A DNA stretch of 63,428 bases from an uncultured Clostridia bacterium. Lineage in GTDB: Bacteria; Bacillota; Clostridia; Christensenellales; Borkfalkiaceae. The position numbers were made by a program, and so were the translations under genes. Within the stretch, counting starts at the first letter, position 1. Each line of letters begins with the position of its first letter. The notes under the pieces are model-generated. The model saw only the letters and a program-made list of their open reading frames with translations. It searched no databases and had not been told where the DNA came from. The DNA lies in assembly GCA_947625385.1 (NCBI GenBank), contig CANQOB010000008.1:1-63428 (forward strand), written 5' to 3'. This document shows positions 41,918 to 51,200 of this stretch, one piece after another.

Positions 41918-43659
41918 CAGATACCACCTCCCGAGAATTCATAATATTTCCGCCGCAAGCGGAAGAACAGATAGAACCCCGCGAGCAAGGTAGCAATGAC
42001 CGCAAGCCCGCTTGCGAGGATGTACGTCAGATAGCCGTACTCGAACTGCCGGAGCATCGACATGATCTTCAGGACAAAGACCAGCCCGCCGACGGCAAAG
42101 GAGAGTACCATGCCCATGACGATGACCGTCGAGACCGTTCCCGAGGACTCCTTGATCTCTCCGTCGTCCTCCGTCGAAAACTTGGCGTGATTGAAGTCAT
42201 ACCGCGTTGCGATGGCGATATTGACGAAACTGAACAGAATGCCGATGACCGCGATGAATGCCGCGTCGAAGAATCTCGCGTTGCCCGTCGCATAGAGAAG
42301 AAAGGCGGACGCGATCTGCGAGATGGCGGCGACGATGAGGCAGAGGACGACCTTCGAGAGGAACACCGCTTTGAAGTTCAGCGGCATTGCCTTCACGGTA
42401 TAGAACATTTCCCCGTCGCGGCTGATGTTCGTTGCGCAGAAGGTATTGGTGAGCGCTCCGAACAGAACGGTGAGGAAGAGCGCGAGCTCCAACCCGCAAT
42501 CGAGTCCCACGAGATTTTCCACCAAAGACGCCCCGACGTCCATACAGAAGTAGACCATGAGCGGCATGATGAACGCCACCGAAAAATAGGAGAACATGTA
42601 GGAGGGGGTGCGGAAGATGAGCAAGAACTCCTTTTTGAGCAGCGCGGAAAATTTGTTCCCGCGGTCGGCGAGATAGGTCGATTTGAGCATCGAAGAAGAA
42701 ACGCCTTGGTTGCGCGCCTGCAACGCCCTTCCCAAAATGCCCTTGATGATGAGCATGGAGAGAACGATACACACGACGGCGAGAACGACAAGCCCTATCC
42801 AGCTCCACACAAACTCGCTGCCCGTCATGATGTTCGCAAACCACCGCGCGGGGTACAGCCACGCGCAGACCTTGCCGATGACGTTCATGACCTGTTCGTT
42901 GAAGAAGTAGCGCAAAGAGTCGCCGACGAGCATTTGCTTCACGCCGTTCAGAATGATGGAATACACCCAAAATCCCGCCCCGAGGAGCGCCGTCACCAAA
43001 ATAAAGGTGATGGCGAACCGCTCCCGCAGAAACCGCTTGATGACCTGGAAGAGCGGGACGAGCACCGATGCGATGCCGATCGTGATGAGCGGGAGCAAAA
43101 AGCAGATGCCCACCGAGAGCAGCCAGAAGGCAAGCGTCACGCCGACCTTCCAGGCAAACGTCGCATTGACCGTAAGAACGGCGACGAGGGCGATGCCGAG
43201 CTGTCCCCTATAAATGGAAATGAGTTTTGCCACGAACAGCGTCCGCGCATTGATGGGCATCGCGGAGAAGATCTTCATGTCGTCTGCGGTAAAGAGTTCC
43301 CGCCCGAGCTGACTGATCCCTCCGATCACCATCCCCACGATGACCGCGGTATAGAGCATCGTGAGCAGTTCTGTCGAACGCGTGACCACGTCGGGTCTCC
43401 CGCCCGTCTTGACGGTGACGTACACTTCCACGAACTGCCCGAAGAAGATGACAAAGAGCGCAACGATCGCGGCGACAAGGACAAGGCGCAAAAGAAAGCC
43501 GAGAATATCGAACTGTCCCGCCTTGAACATGGAACGCCGCTCCTCTCTCCCCTTCCGGAGAAGCGCTTTTACCGTGCGGAACTTGATTCCGCCCGCTTTT
43601 TTCATTTCGCCCACGGCTGCCGCGTCACGGCTGCGGAGCGCTTCATTCCTGTCGTTCAT
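41917..43659 (-). CDS. ABC transporter permease of the surface operon
   Basis: The 580-residue protein is a permease with about 12-14 membrane helices. The first block (LGFLLRLVLVAAIVALFVIFFG) follows a charged N-terminus; later blocks include LLSVGICFLLPLITIGIASVLVPLF and the final pair VSTVIVMGMVLSFAVGGLVFV and ILASGLAVIATLLAGFYLF. It resembles large ABC-2-type exporters of Bacillota. The ATG at 43659 lies 17 bp inside the ATPase gene; GAGGAG is 13 nt upstream. Its substrate is unknown; export of a surface component of this operon is plausible. Confidence 0.8.
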   Translation of the reverse strand: MNDRNEALRSRDAAAVGEMKKAGGIKFRTVKALLRKGREERRSMFKAGQFDILGFLLRLVLVAAIVALFVIFFGQFVEVYVTVKTGGRPDVVTRSTELLTMLYTAVIVGMVIGGISQLGRELFTADDMKIFSAMPINARTLFVAKLISIYRGQLGIALVAVLTVNATFAWKVGVTLAFWLLSVGICFLLPLITIGIASVLVPLFQVIKRFLRERFAITFILVTALLGAGFWVYSIILNGVKQMLVGDSLRYFFNEQVMNVIGKVCAWLYPARWFANIMTGSEFVWSWIGLVVLAVVCIVLSMLIIKGILGRALQARNQGVSSSMLKSTYLADRGNKFSALLKKEFLLIFRTPSYMFSYFSVAFIMPLMVYFCMDVGASLVENLVGLDCGLELALFLTVLFGALTNTFCATNISRDGEMFYTVKAMPLNFKAVFLSKVVLCLIVAAISQIASAFLLYATGNARFFDAAFIAVIGILFSFVNIAIATRYDFNHAKFSTEDDGEIKESSGTVSTVIVMGMVLSFAVGGLVFVLKIMSMLRQFEYGYLTYILASGLAVIATLLAGFYLFFRLRRKYYEFSGGGI

Positions 43660-44644
43660 TGCGTAAGAAATACTCCTCGAAATCAAAATTGGGGTTCGCG
43701 GCGCAGATCTGCTTGACGTTGAGCTGGTCGACCTGCTCCCCCTTGCGGATGAGCACGACTCTGTCGCACAGTTTTGCGACCGTGTTCAACGCGTGCGACG
43801 AGAAGATGATGGAATTGCCTTCCGCCACGTACTTGTACATAAAATTCTGTACTGCCCGCATCGTCCGCGGGTCCAGACCCGTCATGGGCTCGTCCAGGAT
43901 CCACAGTTTGGGGTTGTGGATGAGCGACCCCATCATGCAGATCTTTTGCCGCATCCCGTGCGAATAGGACGAGATGAGATTCTCGATGGGTTTCCCGAGC
44001 TGAAACACTTTTTCGAGGCGGGCAAGCCGCTTGGAGCGGAGCTCGGTGGGAACTTCATAGACGTCCGCCATGAAATTGATATACTGCAACCCCGTCATCT
44101 TCACGAAAGTCGCATGGTTATCCGTGACGAACCCCATGTTGGCTTTCGCCTGTTCCGCCTGTTTCTGGATATCGTATCCCGCGATGGTGATCTTCCCCTT
44201 TTCAAAGGGCAGCATGCCTTCGAGGCACTTTAGGGTCGTGCTCTTTCCCGCGCCGTTGTGCCCGAGAAGCCCCACGATCTCGCCCGCATAGCAGTTGAAC
44301 GAGACATTCGTCACAGCCCAATTCGCTTTGCGGGAGTATCTTTTGTAGAGCCCTTCGACCCGAACGACCTCCTTTGCGCCGACCCGACCCGTTTGAAAGG
44401 GGTCCTGCGTCTGAGGAACCTGCGGCTGAGGCATCTGCGTCTGTTGCCATTGCACCCCCGGCTGTTGCCATTGCATCCCCGGCTGTACGGTCTGAGGATA
44501 GCCGCTATACATCGCGGCGGTCGCGTAGGTCGCATAGGCGGCGTAGTCCGAATAGTTGGGGAATCGCACCGTCGCGCAATGGCAGCGGGGGCAAGTTGCG
44601 ACATCATCCGCATAGGATAGGCCGCATTGATAGCAGTACGTCAT
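43643..44644 (-). CDS. Zinc-ribbon ABC transporter ATPase
   Basis: The 333-residue protein fuses an N-terminal zinc ribbon (YCYQCGLSYADDVATCPRC, two CxxC pairs) and a Gln/Pro/Tyr-rich linker of about 50 residues (PQTVQPGMQWQQPGVQWQQ) to an ABC ATPase. The ATPase has Walker A GHNGAGKSTT, the signature YSHGMRQKICM, where the canonical LSGGQ is SYSHGM, and Walker B LWILDEPMTGLDP, plus the switch His in IFSSHAL. It drives the permease encoded next. The ribbon and linker are unusual for an ATPase and may recruit it to a partner. Confidence 0.88.
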   Translation of the reverse strand: MTYCYQCGLSYADDVATCPRCHCATVRFPNYSDYAAYATYATAAMYSGYPQTVQPGMQWQQPGVQWQQTQMPQPQVPQTQDPFQTGRVGAKEVVRVEGLYKRYSRKANWAVTNVSFNCYAGEIVGLLGHNGAGKSTTLKCLEGMLPFEKGKITIAGYDIQKQAEQAKANMGFVTDNHATFVKMTGLQYINFMADVYEVPTELRSKRLARLEKVFQLGKPIENLISSYSHGMRQKICMMGSLIHNPKLWILDEPMTGLDPRTMRAVQNFMYKYVAEGNSIIFSSHALNTVAKLCDRVVLIRKGEQVDQLNVKQICAANPNFDFEEYFLRNERQE

Positions 44645-44656
44645 AGCGTTCTCCTT

Positions 44657-45271
44657 TTAATATACAAACGTTAAAGTGATGTTCACCGTCGAATTCTTCG
44701 AGTCGTAGGAGATATTCATCCCCGTCACATGCGTTTCGTCGGTTTCTATTCTCAGTTTCAAGCCGTGCGGACGGGCGCTCACGGGAAGATTCTCCGAGAT
44801 CGCAAACACCGTCTCGACGCTGTCGTCCTTGACCCTGCCTTCCAGCACTCCGTTTTCAAACGTGGGAGCCGGGGAGAAATACAATTCGTTCATGTTCAGC
44901 CGCACGGAGAATTCCCCGGCGTTGCGGGTCTCCTGTACCGACGTTACCGTATATTCCTCCGCGGCGCCCGAGGCGAGCGAGTTGAGCTGTTTGACCGTGC
45001 CCGTCACCGTATAGACGCTCCCCTCTTTTGCGAACGTTTTGGCGCTGTCGTACTGCACGATATCCCCTTGCGAGATCTCGATGTGCTGCACGACGGTCAC
45101 GGCGTCGGGAAGTTTTTCATATTTTTCCATGACGAGGGATAAGGGCGTCTCGGCGGAAGGCGTCGAAAGGTCGCCCATTTCGCCCAGGAGCCCGTCGGGG
45201 GAAAGCGTTGCGCAACCCGTGAGGATCCCAAGGCATACCATTGCGATCGCGATGACCGACAGCTTTTTCAT
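44657..45271 (-). CDS. Lipoprotein of the surface operon
   Basis: The 204-residue product begins MKKLSVIAIAMVCLGILTGC, a lipoprotein signal with lipobox LTGC. The mature part is beta-rich and slightly acidic (for example YTVTGTVKQLNSLASGAAEE), a shape similar to small substrate-binding or barrel-like lipoproteins. Its ATG overlaps the adhesin stop by one base, so the two are translated together, and it precedes the ATPase by 12 bp. It could be a docking protein for the exporter. Confidence 0.75.
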   Translation of the reverse strand: MKKLSVIAIAMVCLGILTGCATLSPDGLLGEMGDLSTPSAETPLSLVMEKYEKLPDAVTVVQHIEISQGDIVQYDSAKTFAKEGSVYTVTGTVKQLNSLASGAAEEYTVTSVQETRNAGEFSVRLNMNELYFSPAPTFENGVLEGRVKDDSVETVFAISENLPVSARPHGLKLRIETDETHVTGMNISYDSKNSTVNITLTFVY

Positions 45272-48200
45272 TACAGTCTCCCTCCTTTCTTTACGATATA
45301 GGCGAGCGCTGCAAGCGCGGTAAGCGTGGCTGCCGCACCGAAGAGCGCTTTGATGGGCGCGTTCGCGATCTCCTCCGCCGTCTTGATGACGTCATCGATG
45401 TCCGTGAGCTGCTCCCATGCGTCCACATAAGCCTGGTACCGGGCAAGTTCCCCTGCCCCCACCGAACGCTCCTCGTCCGTCAGCGCGGAGAGCGCGTTGT
45501 AGATCTCTACGAGCGTACCGTAATCGTCCGTCGTGAGATGCTCGGCGTCGAGCCCCTCGGCGAGCTCCGCAAGGCGGGCGAGCGTATCTTTGAGGTTCTT
45601 CGTATAGCCGACTTCATCCGTCACGATGACGAGGAACACCGCTTCGCCCGAATAGTTGTCGTCCACAACGGTCACTTTGACGTCGAAGTTCCCGATCTCC
45701 GCGACGGATTCGCGGTCGAGCGTCGATGCAAGCGAATGCGGCGTTTGCCCTTCGAAGACCGTGACCGTGCTTGTGAGCGCCAGCGGTTTGCCCGCGAATT
45801 TTGCATGGACGGTCATGCCGTCCGAGGTGCCGCCGTCGCCCACGAGCAGGATGAAGAGCGCCGCTCCGCTGACGTCCTGCTTCTCTACGGTATAGACGCC
45901 CGCTTTTCCGACGAGTTCTTCTGTGTCTCCCTCGTAGCTGCCGCGGAACGTGACGGTATAATTTTCATTGCCCGCCGCGCCGGAGATCGCATACTTCCCT
46001 GCGTTCGTAAGTTCCCCGACGGAGAGCGTGATGCCGAGAATGTCTTTCTCCTCGTTTTCCGCAAGTCTGCCCTCGTCCGTAAGGAGCGTCCAAAGATCCT
46101 CGTCGAACGCATAGGTATGATCGTAAACGTACATTGCGCTCTGGTCGCGGATGAGGACGACCACGGGGCGCGGTTTGACGGTGAACGTTCCGTCCTGCCA
46201 CGTCACATGATAGTACGGGTTGGCGGATCTGCCGCGGATGGTGTAGCCCTCCTTCGTGACAGCCGTGCCCGGATCTTTTTCGAGCGTGACGTTGAGGTCC
46301 TCGCCGTCGAGGATGGACCCGGCTTCCACCGTCCAGCCGCTGTCCTGCTCCTGCGGGACGGAGAACTCTTTGTTGTCGTAGATCTCTTCCTGCGGGAGAA
46401 TCTTGACGGTGACCTCGCGCGGGTCGACGGTATATGTACCGGACGTTCCGTGGGAACCCGTGAACGTCACGGTATAGTTGCCGCAGTCGGGGTCTGCCTG
46501 CCCCGAAATATAGTAGGAGCCGGGGGTGAGACGGATATCGCCGGAGGCGCCCTCCCACGTGAGCGTCACGCCGAGAACGCTCTTATCATCGCCCTCGGCG
46601 AGGGCGGACGGCTCCACCGTGAACGTCGCGTCCTCGTACTCGTCGCCGTATTGGCTGCGGTGATCCCCGATGGTGACGGTGATCGCCTTCGGCGTGATTT
46701 TGAGCGTGCCCTTTACGAAATTCACCTGATAGTCGCTATTCGTCCAAGCGCCCTCGATCGCCTCGGAATATGTTCCGACGTCCCATTTTCCCGCATGCGT
46801 TTTCGTGAGCGAAAGAACGATGTTGAGTTCATCTTTTTCGCAGACCGCGCCCGGCGCCGCCGTCCATGCGCTGTCGCTGAGATCGGGAACAACACTGCCC
46901 GCATATTCGAAGGTCTGCTCGCTCAGTTTGATTTCGATTTCCTTCTTCACGATCTCAAACGCCTCCTGATTGGTGGCGGAGTTCGCGTAATTGGTCTTTC
47001 CCTTTATGGTGACGGTCGCCTTGCCGACGTGCGTGTTGTTCGAATATTGAACATCGAAGTCGTCTTTGCTCAGCGTAACCGTCTCGTCGTTGATCTCGAG
47101 CGTGACCGTAATTTCAGGCTGCTGCTCGCCGCCGTTGTAGGTCAGTTTGCCGTTTGCAACGGTGATTTTCGCATGGGAGAGATCGCGCGCGGTGATCGTG
47201 AACGTTGCAGTCGCGTCGCCCGTAAAGTTCCCCTCGTTCGCCGTGACGGTGACGGTTGCCTCGCCGACGTTGATATTGGAGGAGTATTTCACCGTATATT
47301 CATTTGCTTGCAGAGTAAGCCCATCAATTTCGACCTTCGTGACCGAGGGCGTGATCTGCTTCGTGGTGAAGGTACGATCGCCGTCCGCAAGCGTGACTTC
47401 CGCTCCGTTGATCGATTTCGGATTGATCGTGAACTGCCCTTCGATCTCCGTCTCGTATTGCGTTTGATCAGTCGTCGTGAACGTCACGTGCGCTTTTACG
47501 AGATATGTGCCCGCATTCTTCATCTCCTGTGCGGGCGCTCCCAGCAACGTATAGGTATACGTCACATCGCCGAATTGTCCATCGGTTCCCTCTGCGGGAG
47601 CTCCGAGAACGACTTCGAATTTCTGCACCTGCCCGTTATAGACACTGCTGTTTGCTTCGGGGAACTTCACGTTCGCAAACACGGCGGGCGTGACGGTATA
47701 GAGTTTGCTGCCATCCCCCGCGACGACGCTGTAGCTTCCCCAATCTTTCATCAAGATGACGACGGTAATGTCGTACGTGCCCTCATCGGAATCCTTGCTC
47801 ACACCGACGGAGAGACGATAGATCTTTACAATCTCTTCCAAGAATTGAGCTCTGTCTTTCTCGATGAGTCCCTCTGCCGTTGCGGTGAGCGCGACGGGAT
47901 CCTGTCCCTTCGGCGAATGTTTGGGCTCCGGTTTGATCGTCAGCGTCTTTCTTGCGATCGTAAAGTTCAGCTCGAAACTTCCGTTGAAGTTGTGCGTACC
48001 CGTGACGGTGACCGTCGCCGTGCCCGCAGCCTCGTTATTCTCGTAGCCGAGCGTGTAGCAAATGTCCTTCGCGATCGCGCCCTGCACGCCTGCGATCGTA
48101 ATTTTGATGTCGGGCGTCCACGCCTCGCCCTTATAGACGAACCCGCCGTCGGGCGTCTGCACTATCGCGCCTTCTTTCCCGTCCGCGATGTTGCGCGCGG

Positions 48201-51200
48201 TGATTTTGAACGTCTTGGTCGCCTCGCCCTTGAAGTTGCCCGAGCCTGTGACCTTCACGGTGACGCTTTCGGTCACGTTGATCTTGTCGCCCTCGTAGGT
48301 GACGGTGTAATCCGTCCCCTGCGCGAGAGCCGCGAAGCCCGCGAGCGTGAATCCCGCAAACGGCTCATGCGAATTGCCGTCGTACACAATGCTTTCTTCG
48401 GAGAGCGCAATAACGCCGTCCGAGAGGTCTTTTTTCGCGATCTCGAACTTGCCCGCGCCGTCAGCGGTGAGGGAATAATTGTCCTTGCCCGTGCCGCCGA
48501 GCGTCACGGTAAGGTCATACAGTTTCGCGTCCCACTTTTCGGGAGATTCGGCGAAGTCGACCGTCACGGTGAGCCCTTTTGCGATGTCCGCCTTAAATAG
48601 CGTTTCCGCGTCCCCGTTCACCGAATAGGCACTTTGGTCCACCGACGGTTTGTTCCCGCTGTAATCGGCGGTCTGTTTGTCGAGCGTGAGCACGATCGCT
48701 TTCGGGGTGATCCGATAGGTGAGCTCGAGCGTGCCCGTATAGTTCCCCTGTCCGTTGATCTTCACGGTGACGCCCGCTTCGGTCACGTTGATCTTGTCGC
48801 CCTCGTAGGAGACGGTGTAATCCTCCGCCGTGAGCGGCGTTCCCGACCCTTCCCGAAGGTGCGCCGTGACAGACTGCACGCCGATCGTCGTATCGGTGCC
48901 GTTGTAGACCCTCGACAAGGCTTCGAGAACGGCATTTGCAGCCGATCCTTCGCCCAGATCGAAGGCAGAAATTCTCCACTTGAACGTGAAATGATCGACA
49001 AGCTGCCCGTCTTGCAGGAAGTACGCGCCCTCCGAGAGCGTGACGGTGACGGTATAGCCGTCCGCCGAGACCTCGATATGCGTGCCGACGTCGCTCGCCG
49101 AGACGGTCACGTCCTTGCTTGCGCCGTCAAAGCCGAGATATTGGAAATTAAAGCCGGCATAATTTTCTTTGAAGAGTTGGACGAGCTCCTCCGCCAAGAA
49201 CGCGGTGCCGCGGTAGACAAAGTTGCCGATCTCGCCGTTTTCCGGCGTGCCGAGAAGATAGCGGGTCTCCTGCTCTTCGCAGCCGAGCTCGTCGCAGTAG
49301 CGGTGAAGTTCTTCGTGCCCGCCCGCGGAAGCCGTGCCGTCCGTATCGCGGTATTGCCACGTCTCCGCGCTCGCATGATGCTCCGTATGGTCGATTTTCC
49401 ACGAGCCGATCATGCCTTCTGCATTGGGAAGATTCGTCGTCACGGGCGTCTTATGCGCGTCCGCAGCGTGCTGCCCGTTCCCGCTTTCGTACGTGGTCGA
49501 GACGCCTTCGAGCGTCCACTTGGAGTTGTTGTCCTGTGCCGTCCACGTTGCGGAGAAGGTCATCTCCTTTTCCGTCTTGTTGTCGTCGCCCGCGGGGATC
49601 GCCGTCAGGCACCCGTGCACCTTGTCATAGAGGCGCATGGAGCTCTCGTATGCCGCATAGTTGCAGTCGTAAGCGGCATTTGCGCCGTCTACGATCGTTC
49701 CCTTGACCGTCGCGCCCGCGGGAACGACGATCTTGCCCGTGGAGCCCGACGTCTGCACGACGCCGAGGAAGGTCGCGGGGCGCGGGGTGAGGTCCTCATC
49801 CCCGCCTCCGGAGCCGAGAATTTCGAACTTGGGCACGGGCGTCTTGGTGCCGAGGACGAGCGTGCCGTCCACGATGAGCGTTCCGTTCGTTTTGTAGCCC
49901 ACCGCTTTGAGCTGCTCTGCCGAGGGATAGCTCTTGCCGCTCATGCCCGTCTGCACAAGTCCGTCGTACACATAGACATTGGCATTCAGCGTGAGCGTCG
50001 CACCCGCGCCGACCTTTACAGAGGCGCCCGGCATGACTTTGAAGTCCGTCTTGGTCTCGTACTGTGCGTGAACGTCGCCTTGCGGAACCGCAAAGTCGTT
50101 CATTTCGACTTGGAAATTATAGGGAATGGAGAAGTAGACCCCCGTCGTGGGGACGGTAAATCCCATTGCCGAGAAGCGCATGTCGCAGAACGTCGCGCCG
50201 CCCTCGAACTTCATCGTCGTCTCGCCGATGCCCTCGGTGCCGTTCGCGGCGGCATTTTCCGCGATCTTCGCGCCGTTGTAGGTGACGGTCACGCTCGCGC
50301 CGTTTGCGAGCATGACGAAGGTATTCGCGCCCGTGCCGTCGCCGCCTCTCCCTTCTCCCATATCATAGGAGACGAAGGGCTGGTCGAGGGAGGTGTGCAT
50401 GCTCAGGGAAGAGGCATAGAGGCTCGCATGTCCCCACAGCTGTGCGCCGTAGTGCACGGTGAACGGCACCTCGATGTTGACCATCGCATACCGCTTGAAC
50501 GGCGTCTGCCCGCTCTCAAAGAGGCTTAACGTATTGCTGCCGCCCGAGAAGTCGAGGATGAGGAAGGGCTCGTAGAGCTTGCCGCCCAAAGCGACGTCGA
50601 TGGTGCCCATGTCCGCACCCTCATGTCCGTTTCCGCCCCAAACTCTGCCGTAGACGTCCATCACGCCGCCGTCGGCGATCTCGATGGAACTGCCCTTGTC
50701 GAGAATGAGTTCGGCGTACGCGCCCGAGGTGTGTCCTTGGTAGCCCTGACCCACGAGGTAGTTGGCGATACCGCCCACTTGGAGCGTCCCTTGCACGGTG
50801 ATCTTCGCACCCTGTCTGACGTACACCGTGAGATGACGGTATGTATCCTTCTTTTGGGGGTGGAACCACGAAATATGATTGTCTGCGCCGTTCTCCGTCG
50901 TGCCCGCTTCATAGAAGCCGCCCTCGTCGTTGTAGGGAAGAAGCAGCGTGACGCCCGCCTTGATCGTAAAGCTTTCCGTGATCTCGGCGCCGTCCTTGAC
51001 GACATAGACAATGTCGTTGACCTTTGCCTGTTCGACGGCATCTTTGATCGTTGGATAGAATACGCCCTCGGCGCGCGCGGAATAGGTGCCCGTCGGCGCC
51101 ATATAGGCGACGATATTGCTCTCGCCCTCGACGAGGATGCTTGCCTTTGCCTCCGTAGAGGCGAGCCTGCCGTTGACCGACCAGCCGTAGAACTGCTCGT

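Noticed and set aside
45271-45420. LPXTG sorting signal at the end of the giant adhesin
   Set aside because: The C-terminus has a membrane helix and basic tail but no LPXTG-like motif, and no sortase gene is in the window.
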